Below are positions 1 to 7,056 of a stretch of DNA of 40,536 nt, piece by piece. The DNA comes from Verrucomicrobiota bacterium (GTDB taxonomy: Bacteria > Verrucomicrobiota > Kiritimatiellia > CAIQIC01): NCBI GenBank assembly GCA_004321905.1, contig SCQF01000018.1, positions 1 through 40,536 of the forward strand. The letters run 5' to 3'. Both the position numbers and the translations under genes were made by a program. The notes beneath the pieces were generated by a model, which saw only the letters and a program-made list of their open reading frames with translations, searched no databases and had not been told where the DNA came from. Within the stretch, counting starts at the first letter, position 1. Each line of letters starts with the position of its first letter.

Positions 1-344
1 ATCTGGCCGAGGTTGACCGGCAGATAGTTGTTTGTTGGCGAGAAGCGGCTGACCAACGCCGCGATATTAGAACCCGCCCCGCCGATGTGTTGCAGGTCTT
101 CGTCCAGTTCCGCCGCCGCCTGCGTCGCCAGCCATTTGACCTGGCCCTGATTCACCGCCGCGAAGTCGTTAGGCACGGCGTTGGTGTTCAGCACGTTCCG
201 GTTCGTCCACCACGCCGGCGCTTGGGCGTGGACAACGAAAGTTGACCCTGTCAAGACAAGGGCCAGACCAATCAGCCACAGATGAACATCGCGGGAATAC
301 GGATGGAAAGAGAGTTTAGACGGGATTACAGGATTATTTTTCAT
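1..344 (-). CDS. Secreted NxGQLK-repeat protein, N-terminal part (runs off the window)
   Basis: The frame is open from ATG at 344 down to base 1 with no stop, so only the first 114 residues are visible. GGAG lies 7 nt upstream of the ATG. Residues about 20-40 are a hydrophobic signal segment ending in VHAQA, after which APAWWTNRNVLNTN begins the mature part. Two copies of a motif N-D/Y-x-x-x-V-N-x-G-Q are visible (NDFAAVNQGQVK and NYLPVNLGQ). The mature part is almost identical to the gene at 40104, which faces the other way. The first 19 residues are encoded by a dispersed repeat (TTTAGACGGGATTACAGG, read in reverse), so the signal peptide has an unusually long, repeat-derived leader. Function unknown; similar motifs occur in large secreted repeat proteins of PVC bacteria (recollection, not searched). 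Confidence 0.75.
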   Translation of the reverse strand, partial: MKNNPVIPSKLSFHPYSRDVHLWLIGLALVLTGSTFVVHAQAPAWWTNRNVLNTNAVPNDFAAVNQGQVKWLATQAAAELDEDLQHIGGAGSNIAALVSRFSPTNNYLPVNLGQ

Positions 345-458
345 ATTACTGCTCCGCTTCGATTTCTCCGCCCTTGGATTTTTGCGTTTTCTCGATCCTG
401 TCTAAAACATCTTCCGTACATTCCGTGTGCTCCGTGGTTCGCCGCGCGCTTCCTTTTT

Positions 459-596
459 TCACAGCCCCGGCTGATTGGTGAAGCTGCCCATCCCTAGACC
501 ACCCTGTTCGGGGATATCGGTCAATACACCATCCACATAACTCTTGGTGGCGACATCCTGCGCATTCGTGGGATTGGCGACGTTATCCAGTGGCAT
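459..596 (-). pseudogene. C-terminal remnant resembling a tail-fibre/collagen-like protein
   Basis: A 45-residue tail reads MPLDNVANPTNAQDVATKSY, then VDGVLTDIPEQGG and a stop. The NPTNAQDVATKSYVD stretch is the signature seen at the ends of repeats in phage tail-fibre and surface-adhesin proteins. Upstream of it the frame runs into dispersed repeats at 598-648 and 664-730 and no longer looks like protein. I infer the 3' end of a gene whose body was lost. It could also be the genuine end of a very short protein, but no ribosome binding site supports that. Confidence 0.45.
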
Positions 597-597
597 T

Positions 598-648
598 CTT
601 TCCAAAGTAGGGAAAAGCACAAGGTTAAATTTTCCAAGGTCTGGAAAA
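598..648. repeat. Paired palindrome repeat, degenerate copy
   Basis: The second unit at 630-648 reads TTTTCCAAGGTCTGGAAAA. A weaker first unit starts at 598 (CTTTCCAAAGTAGGGAAAAG). The start-to-start distance is about 32 bp, as in the other copies of this repeat in the window. Confidence 0.6.
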
Positions 649-663
649 CCAGATGGAAACTTG

Positions 664-730
664 GACGGGATCAACAGGATTTGCATGATTGCCGGGCAAC
701 ATCCTGACAATCCCGGTTATCCCGTCTAAA
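664..730. repeat. Dispersed inverted repeat (GACGGGAT ... ATCCCGTC)
   Basis: Imperfect palindrome with outer arms GGACGGGAT and ATCCCGTCT and inner arms ending at GCCGGGCAAC. A half copy (TTTAGACGGGATTACAGG) lies at about 314-337 inside the left secreted-protein gene. The region 345-845 otherwise holds only the tail-fibre-like remnant and the paired palindrome. Confidence 0.6.
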
Positions 731-845
731 ATTCCCGTGCTTAGAAAGCTCCCTTGCCGAGCCAGAATAGGAGCGCCTAACGAACGCATGGATTGGTGTG
801 CCCGGTGTTGAGTTTGGTGGGTGCGTGGTGTATCAAACATGCGGC

Positions 846-1247
846 ATGAATGTTCCGCCGGATAAAAACCTCTATACGATCTCACGGGGTGACTATGTGC
901 TGGCGGGGGCGGTTTTGGCGCTGGCCATCACCGCCATTGCGGCAACCTTGCATCGTCCAGCCGACGCCGAGGCGCGCGCGCTCATCCATGTTGGCACAGC
1001 ACCGGTACAAGAATTGGATTTAGCGACGGATCGGATGGTGACGAATCTCGTCGCCGGACACATGGCAGAATTTGAGATCAACACCGGACGCATTCGCGTA
1101 CGCGAGATCACCTGTCCTCAAAAGTTGTGTCAACATACGGGCTGGATTTCGCGCCCCGGCGAAATGATTGTCTGCGTACCCAACAAAATTCTGATTGAGG
1201 TGACCGCCCAGTCCGGCCACTCCGACTACGACGCCGTGAGCCACTAG
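846..1247 (+). CDS. NusG domain II-containing membrane-anchored protein
   Basis: This 133-residue protein has one N-terminal membrane segment (about 17-34) and an extracytoplasmic domain. The part from residue 55 to 125 (VTNLVAGHMAEFEINTGRIR, then ITCPQKLCQHTGWI and MIVCVPNKILIEV) matches the NusG_II family, with three cysteines at 90, 95 and 110 that could bind metal or form a disulfide. Stand-alone NusG_II proteins accompany Gx and ApbE genes in clusters for extracytosolic flavin-based redox proteins, and exactly these two genes follow here (Gx starts 8 bp downstream). I chose ATG 846 because it leaves a normal short cytoplasmic leader; ATG 798 is in frame but adds 16 residues. Neither has a strong ribosome binding site. 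Confidence 0.75.
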   Translation: MNVPPDKNLYTISRGDYVLAGAVLALAITAIAATLHRPADAEARALIHVGTAPVQELDLATDRMVTNLVAGHMAEFEINTGRIRVREITCPQKLCQHTGWISRPGEMIVCVPNKILIEVTAQSGHSDYDAVSH

Positions 1248-1254
1248 CCACATC

Positions 1255-2469
1255 ATGAACCCCACGGAAAACAAAGAGATTCGACAAGTCGCGCTGTTGA
1301 TCGCGTTTGCCACCGGCTTGCAGCTTGCCGAGAACAGTTTCCCGCAACCTCTGCCCGGCCTGAAACTCGGTTTGGCCAATATGATCACGCTGCTGGCCTT
1401 GGTCAAGCTGGGCTTTCGGACGGCACTTGAAATAGCTTTGTTGCGCACCTTGATCGCCTCGCTGGTCTGGGGGACTTTTCTGAGTTCCGGCTTCCTGCTG
1501 AGTTTTGTGGGCGCGCTGGCGAGCACGCTGGTGATGGGTCTGTTGTACCGGCTGGCAGCACCGGCTGGGTTGAGTCTCGTCGGCATTAGCGTAGCCGGCG
1601 CTGTGGCACACTGCCTGGCACAGATCGCCCTCGTTTTTCTGCTGTTGATCCGCCATCCGGGCGTTTTCGTGTTGCTGCCGTGGCTCATCATCGGTGCGGT
1701 GGCCACAGGTTGGATCACCGGCCTCGTCACCGCCCAAGTATGTCGGAAGCTGCACGCCGCACCCGACCCCGCAGGCTATAGAAACCAAGTTTTCGGCGCG
1801 TTCGGAGAACGCGCCCTACCAGTCCGATTTTTTGGTAGGGCGGCTTCTCCGAAGCCGCCGCAGCAAACGCTGGCTCCGCTGATCAAAATTATAGTCGTGC
1901 TGGTTCTCGCCGTGGTCATATTACTGGCGAAAAACCTCTGGTCTTTTGCGACGCTCTTTGCTTTTTTGGTGGCACTGACCAGCTTGGCTGGAGTACCCGC
2001 CCGGCGTTTGCTCCGTACGTTCCGCGGCTTGATCCCCCTGTTACTGTTTTCCTTTATCATTCCTTGTTGTTTCATCCACACTGGCGCACCCCTGTTTCAC
2101 ATGGGCCCGGTGATTATCACACGCGATGCCTTTATCGCCAGTGGTGTATCCGCGAGCCGAATCTTGCTGCTCATGCTGAGCGCTGCCTCGCTCATCACGC
2201 CTGCGCCCGGAGAACTAGTGGCGGGTCTGAGGGCCTGCCTCTCTCCGTTAAAATACTGCGGCGTACGGACCGAGCGTACCGCCGCGATTATCGCCTATTC
2301 ACTATCGGCGCTACCCATCGTCTGGGAGCAATCACGGCGGACAATCAAAGCGCAAAACTTACGCAGCAAAGGAATTCGAGAATGGCTGCCGGCGCTGGCC
2401 GTGGTGATGGCCACTCTCTATAGCACAACACTGGCATCAGGCGCAGATGCCAAGGGGCGTTTGCCGTGA
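1255..2469 (+). CDS. Gx-family membrane protein fused to an EcfT/CbiQ-like transmembrane domain
   Basis: 404 residues in two membrane modules. Residues 1-165 (QVALLIAFATGLQLAENSF, LPGLKLGLANMITLLALV) match the Gx / heptaprenyl-diphosphate-synthase component I family, which belongs with ECF-type substrate-binding (S) proteins. Residues about 205-400 are a second polytopic domain with GVPARRLLRTFRGLIPLL and AIIAYSLSALPIVWEQSRRT, resembling the energy-coupling T component (CbiQ/EcfT). The linker (about 175-206) is encoded by a palindromic intergenic-type repeat at 1795-1859, in frame. The stop overlaps the ApbE GTG start (GTGA). Inferred role: uptake or supply of a small molecule for the ApbE flavinylation system. 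No A-component ATPase gene is nearby. The fusion is clear; the substrate is unknown. Confidence 0.8.
   Translation: MNPTENKEIRQVALLIAFATGLQLAENSFPQPLPGLKLGLANMITLLALVKLGFRTALEIALLRTLIASLVWGTFLSSGFLLSFVGALASTLVMGLLYRLAAPAGLSLVGISVAGAVAHCLAQIALVFLLLIRHPGVFVLLPWLIIGAVATGWITGLVTAQVCRKLHAAPDPAGYRNQVFGAFGERALPVRFFGRAASPKPPQQTLAPLIKIIVVLVLAVVILLAKNLWSFATLFAFLVALTSLAGVPARRLLRTFRGLIPLLLFSFIIPCCFIHTGAPLFHMGPVIITRDAFIASGVSASRILLLMLSAASLITPAPGELVAGLRACLSPLKYCGVRTERTAAIIAYSLSALPIVWEQSRRTIKAQNLRSKGIREWLPALAVVMATLYSTTLASGADAKGRLP
1795..1859. repeat. Three-hairpin palindromic repeat inside a coding linker
   Basis: Two perfect 8-bp stems with 5-nt loops (GGCGCGTT/AACGCGCC at 1795-1815 and GGCGGCTT/AAGCCGCC at 1839-1859) flank an 8-9-bp stem CCCTACCA...TTGGTAGGG. 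The structure is typical of dispersed intergenic repeats, but here it is read through as the linker of the Gx-EcfT fusion. Confidence 0.75.
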
Positions 2470-3494
2470 AAAAAATACTGGGCTGGATACCGGCGCTGGT
2501 CGTTTGTGGCGGCGTGCTATTTATCACGCAGCGATTCATGTCCGCCCGACATCCGCAGGAACCGATTCAAAAGATGACGCGTTTTTTGATGGACACCTAT
2601 TGCATCATGCAGGTCCCCGGCGACGCCAGTGTCCGCGATAGCATGACGCAAGCCTTTGACCGACTCGAAGAGATAGATAAGAAGTTCAACGCCTTGAATC
2701 CGACGAGTCCCGTCTATCGGTTCAATCACGAAAATAGTCCCATCACCGATCCTGAAATCGTTGGCTTGGTTCAGACGGCGCTCGACGTCAGCGCCAAGTC
2801 CGATGGTGCGCTCGACATCACGGTGTTTCCGTTGGTGGATCTCTGGGGTTTCTACGGGAGTACTCCGCACCTTCCGGGTGACGGAAAAATTCAAGCATGC
2901 CTAAAACACGTGGGCTGGAAAAACTTGGCCATCGAGGGCGGTAAACTCATCAAGCACCGTCCCGATATGGCCCTCGATTTCGGCGCAATCGCCAAAGGTT
3001 ATGGCGTGGGCGAGGCCGTCAAAGTGCTGAAGAACTGCGGTATTCGTTCAGCGCTGGTGGATGCCGGCGGCGACCTCTATATGCTCGGCACGCGCTACGG
3101 CAAACCTTGGCACGTGGGCATTCGTGAACCGCGCGGTACAGGGGTTTTCGGTGGAATGAAACTTACCGACAGGTCCATGGCCACCTCGGGCGATTATGAG
3201 CGCTACTTCATCAAAGCTGGCGTCCGCTATCATCACATTTTCGATCCGAAGACCGGTTATCCCGCCCACGGCCTCATCAGCGCCACCGCGATCACACCTG
3301 ACCCCACGCTGGCCGATGCCTATTCCACCGCGCTGTTCGTGCTCGGCGCCGAACGCGCGCTGAAGCTGGTCGCCACGACACCCGACCTCGAATGTGTTTT
3401 GGTGACCGAGGCCGGCCGCGTGCTGATTTCGCCGCGGTTGCAAAAAAGCATGGCCATGACGGACTTGACTCTCGCCGGCCAGACAGGAAAATAG
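2466..3494 (+). CDS. apbE: FAD:protein FMN transferase (ApbE)
   Basis: 342 residues. ApbE transfers FMN from FAD to a threonine of target proteins outside the cytoplasm (Rnf/Nqr subunits and FMN-binding-domain proteins). Residues 4-21 form an N-terminal membrane anchor or signal. Family motifs are present: DFGAIAKGYG (171-180), ALVDAGGD (196-203), MATSGDYERYF (about 238-248) and HIFDPKTGYP (257-266, metal and FAD site). The GTG start overlaps the upstream stop, so it is translationally coupled to the Gx-EcfT gene. No flavin-acceptor gene is visible in the window, so its target lies elsewhere. Confidence 0.93.
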   Translation: MKKILGWIPALVVCGGVLFITQRFMSARHPQEPIQKMTRFLMDTYCIMQVPGDASVRDSMTQAFDRLEEIDKKFNALNPTSPVYRFNHENSPITDPEIVGLVQTALDVSAKSDGALDITVFPLVDLWGFYGSTPHLPGDGKIQACLKHVGWKNLAIEGGKLIKHRPDMALDFGAIAKGYGVGEAVKVLKNCGIRSALVDAGGDLYMLGTRYGKPWHVGIREPRGTGVFGGMKLTDRSMATSGDYERYFIKAGVRYHHIFDPKTGYPAHGLISATAITPDPTLADAYSTALFVLGAERALKLVATTPDLECVLVTEAGRVLISPRLQKSMAMTDLTLAGQTGK

Positions 3495-3497
3495 CGC

Positions 3498-4220
3498 ATG
3501 ATTTCGCGAGTCCAACACACGGTAAAGAAACAGAAGGCGCCCGTGCTCACTTCGGCGACGTTGGCGTTCCTGACCGATCTGAAAACGAACAATAACCGGG
3601 CGTGGTTCGCCGCGAACCGCAAGCGTTACGAGGCCGCGCGCGCCGAGTTCATCCAGCTCGTGGATGCATTCATCGCCGGCATCGCCCATCACGACCCGCG
3701 CCTGCTCGAACTCGATCCCGCCGACTGCGTCTTCCGCATCAACCACGACACGCGTTTCGCGCACCACAAAGAACCTTACAAAACCCACTTCGGCGCGTTC
3801 ATCACCGACCGCGGCCGCAAGGTGACGCGCGCCGGTTATTATTTTCACCTTGAACCGGGCGCGTGCCTCGTGGCGGGCGGCCTCTACATGCCGCCCGCAG
3901 TCGAATTGCACGCCATCCGCCGCGCCATCCTTGCGGATGCCCCCGCGTTGCGCCAACTCCTTGGCAAAAAATCCTTCGTCGCCGCGTTCGGCAAGAAGTT
4001 GCCCGGTGCGCATCTGAAAATCGCGCCGCGCGATGTGCCCAAGGACCATCCCGACCTCGATTTGTTGCGCCTCAAAAGTTACGAGGTTTATCGCGACCTG
4101 CCCGACCGCCGTGTGCTCTCACGCAACCTTGTCAAAATAACGGCGGACTATTTTGCAACGATGCACCCCTACGTCGCGTGGCTAAACCGCGCCCTCGACC
4201 GCGCCGGCCGCGACAGATGA
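3498..4220 (+). CDS. DUF2461 domain-containing protein
   Basis: 240 residues, starting 3 bp after apbE. The sequence FLTDLKTNNNRAWFAANRKR near the N-terminus and INHDTRFAHHKEPYKTHFGA in the middle are typical of the DUF2461 / TIGR02453 family, as is YYFHLEPGACLVAGGLYMPP. The family is widespread and has no proven function. The short spacing suggests co-transcription with the apbE cluster, but the family is not known to be tied to flavinylation. Confidence 0.85.
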   Translation: MISRVQHTVKKQKAPVLTSATLAFLTDLKTNNNRAWFAANRKRYEAARAEFIQLVDAFIAGIAHHDPRLLELDPADCVFRINHDTRFAHHKEPYKTHFGAFITDRGRKVTRAGYYFHLEPGACLVAGGLYMPPAVELHAIRRAILADAPALRQLLGKKSFVAAFGKKLPGAHLKIAPRDVPKDHPDLDLLRLKSYEVYRDLPDRRVLSRNLVKITADYFATMHPYVAWLNRALDRAGRDR

Positions 4221-4230
4221 AGCTTGCATA

Positions 4231-4281
4231 TTTTCCAAGGATTGGAAAAAGTCCGTTGCGCTTTTTCCAACCCTTGGAAAA
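4231..4281. repeat. Paired palindrome repeat
   Basis: First unit TTTTCCAAGGATTGGAAAA (4231-4249), second unit TTTTTCCAACCCTTGGAAAA (4262-4281), separated by 12 bp. Lies between the DUF2461 gene and the tRNA. Confidence 0.9.
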
Positions 4282-4293
4282 CTGCGCTGCCAG

Positions 4294-4368
4294 GCCGGCG
4301 TAGCTCAGTGGTAGAGCAGCGGTTTTGTAAACCGCTGGTCGGGGGTTCAAGTCCCTCCGCCGGCTCCA
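4294..4368 (+). tRNA. tRNA-Thr (anticodon UGU)
   Basis: A full cloverleaf can be drawn. The acceptor stem is GCCGGCG with CGCCGGC, the D arm is GCTC..GAGC, the anticodon stem GCGGT/ACCGC holds loop TTTGTAA (anticodon TGT), the T arm contains GGTTCAAGTCC, and CCA is encoded. The 3' 50 nt (4319-4368) are exactly repeated at 10566-10615, so the gene is the attachment site of an integrated element and remains intact at the left junction. Confidence 0.97.
4319..4368 (+). other. Left attachment site (attL, inside tRNA-Thr)
   Basis: Starts with GCGGTTTTGTAAACCGCTGG and ends with CCGCCGGCTCCA. Identical over 50 bp to 10566-10615. The base before it differs (A here, G on the right) and so does the base after it, fixing the repeat boundaries. 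Confidence 0.93.
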
Positions 4369-4770
4369 TCGTTTTCACCAATGAAATCAATGTAATACGC
4401 GTTTTTATTGGCAAAAACGCACACAATCCCGAAAGTGAAAAAAGAGCCTAGTTGTTTGCCTTGTTTCTATTTTGGGTGTCACTTGGGCGTCACGCGAAAT
4501 TTTCGGGGGCAAAAAACCTCTACCCGCGCAAGCGTGGGCGTCACGCGGGCGTCACTTGGCGCAAGAAAAACCCGGTCTAGTGTGCCGTTAAAACCACGAT
4601 CTTGTCCCGGCCCTAGTGTTGTACCGTCCGGCAGGAATTGGCGGGTTTAACCCCGTGCCTTTGGCTCACAGGTACCCTTTAGAGTGGCCAGCAAGTATGA
4701 AAAGCATAGGTTCTTTCTGGTGGTTTATTGCCGGAGCACCACAGGGCACGCAATCATGAAAAATTATTGA
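4369..4770. other. Left-end non-coding region of the island
   Basis: No convincing gene is seen in these 400 bp. It holds integrase arm-type repeats at 4471-4495 and about 4535-4560 and the outer arm of a long inverted repeat from 4732. Base composition is more AT-rich than the flanking chromosome. Confidence 0.5.
4471..4495 (+). repeat. Putative integrase arm-type site, left
   Basis: Begins TTTGGGTGTCACTTGGGCGT and ends CACGC. The 25-bp sequence is repeated exactly, in the same orientation, at 10483-10507. It contains two GTCAC cores about 12 bp apart. A related double site (GGCGTCACGCGGGCGTCACT) follows at about 4537-4556. Confidence 0.7.
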
Positions 4771-4968
4771 CTAACAGAAAAGCGAAAAATCATTCGCACA
4801 TTTTTTCCGGCGCGGCGACATGTCGTAGTAATCAATGTGCGAATCGTTGTCGCGGGAAAGCAGTAAGCGCTTTGAATCGCGGGATTGGCGACGCCTTTCT
4901 GCGGTGATCTTTCGCTTTTTTGGCTTACTCATACTATTTTCACGATTGCGTGCTCTGTGGTGTTCCGC
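4732..4968. repeat. Long imperfect inverted repeat around a small ORF
   Basis: The left arm, starting CGGAGCACCACAGGGCACGC near 4733, pairs with the complement of the right arm, starting CGGAACACCACAGAGCACGC and read from about 4968 backwards. Similarity continues about 65 bp inwards (AAAGCGAAAAATCA with AAAGCGAAAGATCA). A further pair, ATTCGCACATT and AATGTGCGAAT, lies near the centre (about 4793-4845). The unit could be a small MITE-like element, a structured RNA or an origin; nothing decides. Confidence 0.6.
4771..4932 (-). CDS. Possible small basic protein, 53 residues
   Basis: Starts MSKPKKRKITAERRRQSRDS and ends DFSLFC. It is rich in Lys and Arg at the N-terminus, compatible with nucleic-acid binding. 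The ORF lies entirely within the long inverted repeat 4732-4968, whose right arm contributes its N-terminus. It has no clear ribosome binding site and I recognise no family. It may be coincidental. Confidence 0.3.
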   Translation of the reverse strand: MSKPKKRKITAERRRQSRDSKRLLLSRDNDSHIDYYDMSPRRKKCANDFSLFC

Positions 4969-5103
4969 GTTGCTTGGCCCGGAAGGAACCTAGGCGCGGC
5001 ATGGTGTTGAATTATCGTTTCAATTTTTTACTCACGCGAGAATAAGAAAAGTGCAAGTAGCCCACGCTTGGCCATTGCTCTAGGGGGAACCATGCCAGCT
5101 TGT

Positions 5104-5153
5104 CCGGTGCAAGGCTTGGAAACGATAGCAGCGGTTTTTCCAAGGCTTGGATT
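5104..5153. repeat. Paired palindrome repeat inside the integrated island, degenerate
   Basis: First unit retains CAAGGCTTGGAAA (about 5110-5121), second retains TTTTTCCAAGGCTTGGA (about 5135-5151). The spacing fits the chromosomal copies, so the chromosomal repeat family has entered the island. Confidence 0.65.
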
Positions 5154-5181
5154 CTTGGCCTCTGTGTTCCTGCCTGTAGCT

Positions 5182-5207
5182 ACACACACACTATAAGTGT
5201 GGTGTGT
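5182..5207 (-). terminator. Hairpin downstream of the island operon
   Basis: ACACACACACT pairs with AGTGTGGTGTGTGT around loop ATA, with one bulged G. It lies about 80 bp beyond the stop of the replication ATPase gene, the last gene of the minus-strand operon. There is no T tract, so terminator function is only a guess. Confidence 0.35.
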
Positions 5208-5208
5208 G

Positions 5209-5265
5209 TTTCGACAGGCTGTTGACACTGTTGCAACAGGGCGGCGTTTCGACAGTGGCGACAGG
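5209..5265. repeat. Iteron-like CGACAG repeats
   Basis: TTTCGACAG occurs at 5209-5217 and 5247-5255, followed by GGCGACAGG at about 5257-5265, with related TTGACACTG and TTGCAACAGG between. This lies directly beside the end of the replication ATPase gene. Such repeats next to a replication gene could be an origin, but the count is low. Confidence 0.3.
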
Positions 5266-5284
5266 GGGGGGCGGTAATCATAGT

Positions 5285-6778
5285 TCAAACCTTTAACTTT
5301 GGGTTTTCGTAATCTTTTTTCATGGCGGCGATCTGGTCGGGCATACCTACAAAGTTTTTGCGCGGGAACACTGGCGGCGTAAATTGTTTTAGCGTGCCGT
5401 CGTCTAGTAGATTGTCGCGCATAGCTTCAGCCTGCCGCACGGTAAAGCCGAGTTGCCGTAGTGCTTCAATAAAGGCTTTCGCGGGTAGTGCCTTTACCGC
5501 AACAACGCCTAGTGCGTCAGTCTTCGTAAGTTGTGGCCCAGTGCTGCCTGCTTTATTCCTGTTCGCGGACGTGCGGACTATGGCGGCGACATCATCGCAA
5601 ACCACAAAATGGCCTTCTTGCCATTTGATAGTGAAAGCCTCTTGCGGCGGGTAATTTCGGAGCAGGGTTTCGCAAACAAGCAAGCCATCCTCTTTGTGGT
5701 CGGTGAGGTAGATGCAAGCATCGAAGTCTCTGGCGATCACGCCACTACCCGCGCCTCGGTCGCGCGCGTCTCGGTCGCCCGCTGTTCCTTTGGGGTTGTG
5801 GTGAACGTAAAGAATCGCCGCGCCGGTTTCCTCTGCCAGACTGTCAAACATCGCCAAGACAAGCTTCATATCCCGCGCCAAATTTTCGTCGCCGTCTGCC
5901 AATTTGTAGAGCGGATCAATCACGATCACCTCGGCGTGATGCTTGCTGGCCAGTACCATGATTTTTTCCGGCGTAACATCATGGCCGCGCAAACTGGCGA
6001 CATGCAACCGTCCGGCGATTTCTTCCGGTGCAATTCCAAGAGTACCCGCAAGATTGTGAACGCGCCGCCAATAGTGGGTGGCCTTCAGTTCAAATTGAAT
6101 GAGTAGAACGCGACGCACCTGTGGTATGTGCCACCGTAGAACATTTTTTCCGCTGGCAATCGCAAGGCATAGCTGCAAAACAAAAAAGCTCTTGCGCGCC
6201 TTACTGCTGCCGATTATTGGCACTTTGTCGCCAGCATCAAAAGTGTTCTCTAACACCGGGTCAACTGACGGCGGCGTCTCGGCAATCCATGCGCTGGCAT
6301 CTTGTGCGCTCAAATTATCCGCCACATTATCTGCCATCCGTTGAAGTTCGGTAGCAGTGGCAGCGGCGAGTTCGCAAGGCTTGGCGTCAGCGGAGTAAGC
6401 CTTCTCCGTCGTCCTTTGCGACGTGGCAAGAATTTCTCGCAGCGCGAATTTATCGGCAACGATTTTAGCGTAGTATTCCGCGTGTGCCGCTGTCGGCGTC
6501 GCGGTAATCAGTTGTTCCAAGAATTGCGGCCCGCCAATTTTTTCAAGCTGGCCCTGTGCCTTTAGATGTTCACCGATAGTCAAAAGGTCAACGGACTTCG
6601 AGTCCATCGCCGTGAGTGCAGCAAACACAACTTGGTGCGCTGGCATGTAGAAACTCTCGCCAGTGATACCGGCGGCAGCGCATAACGGCAGCACGCGGGC
6701 CGGTTCCAAGATGATGCTACCCAACACTCCGCGCTCGGCTTCCTCGCTAAAGGGCGGCAATTTGTCCGGCGTGCTCAT
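5285..6778 (-). CDS. DnaB N-terminal domain / AAA_25 (RepA-like) replication ATPase
   Basis: 497 residues. Residues about 8-110 (PPFSEEAERGVLGSIILEP, SFYMPAHQVVFAALTAM) match the DnaB helicase N-terminal domain. Residues about 180-380 form a RecA-fold ATPase of the AAA_25 / plasmid RepA type: P-loop GSSKARKS (190-197), LLIQFELKATHYWRRVH (225-241) and a Walker B strand EVIVIDPLYKL. The RGAGSG-IARDFDA segment around 345 is typical of AAA_25 proteins. The P-loop has Arg where the usual second Gly would be, as in relatives. The C-terminal 80 residues may be a winged helix. It probably drives replication of the excised island. The start overlaps the end of the upstream gene (ATGA). Confidence 0.82.
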   Translation of the reverse strand: MSTPDKLPPFSEEAERGVLGSIILEPARVLPLCAAAGITGESFYMPAHQVVFAALTAMDSKSVDLLTIGEHLKAQGQLEKIGGPQFLEQLITATPTAAHAEYYAKIVADKFALREILATSQRTTEKAYSADAKPCELAAATATELQRMADNVADNLSAQDASAWIAETPPSVDPVLENTFDAGDKVPIIGSSKARKSFFVLQLCLAIASGKNVLRWHIPQVRRVLLIQFELKATHYWRRVHNLAGTLGIAPEEIAGRLHVASLRGHDVTPEKIMVLASKHHAEVIVIDPLYKLADGDENLARDMKLVLAMFDSLAEETGAAILYVHHNPKGTAGDRDARDRGAGSGVIARDFDACIYLTDHKEDGLLVCETLLRNYPPQEAFTIKWQEGHFVVCDDVAAIVRTSANRNKAGSTGPQLTKTDALGVVAVKALPAKAFIEALRQLGFTVRQAEAMRDNLLDDGTLKQFTPPVFPRKNFVGMPDQIAAMKKDYENPKLKV

Positions 6779-7056
6779 GCCGCACCGCCTTCCGTTTCAC
6801 CGGCTGATTTTTGAAAGGGCCGCAAATTCCACAGCGGACAGGCCGGGGCGGTGCATTCGCGGACAGCAGCTTCGTTGTATCCGACACACTCAATGCAGAA
6901 CGCTTTGACGCAAAGCCGGGGGCTTGCCGTGCCCGCATACACGCGCTTGAAAAGGTTTAGCTTACTCGGCGCGTCTGTCGCCACCTGCTGAAGCCGTTCA
7001 GCGCGTTTATGGGCGATGAACTCACTTGGGGAAGCGGTTTGGGGAGTGAGTTTCAT
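6775..7056 (-). CDS. Small phage-type cysteine-motif protein
   Basis: 93 residues. The core CVKAFCIECVGYNEAAVREC, followed by TAPACPLWNLRPF, matches a small protein family common in phages and islands (pattern KAKCxxC...EVRxCxxxxCPLxPYR). The five to six cysteines probably bind zinc. Function unknown. Four-base ATGA overlaps with both neighbours show tight translational coupling with the excisionase-like gene and the ATPase gene. Confidence 0.65.
   Translation of the reverse strand: MKLTPQTASPSEFIAHKRAERLQQVATDAPSKLNLFKRVYAGTASPRLCVKAFCIECVGYNEAAVRECTAPACPLWNLRPFQKSAGETEGGAA

Noticed and set aside
4231..4281. Regularly spaced palindromes considered as CRISPR repeats
   Set aside because: Only two units per locus, the gap is too short for spacers, and no cas gene is present.
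4408..4650. 80-codon plus-strand ORF in the island's left end
   Set aside because: It covers the GTCAC arm repeats and has no ribosome binding site or protein-like pattern.
5028..5288. 86-codon minus-strand ORF after the replication ATPase
   Set aside because: TTG start inside the previous gene's end, no protein-like pattern, and it crosses the hairpin, the CGACAG repeats and the paired palindrome.
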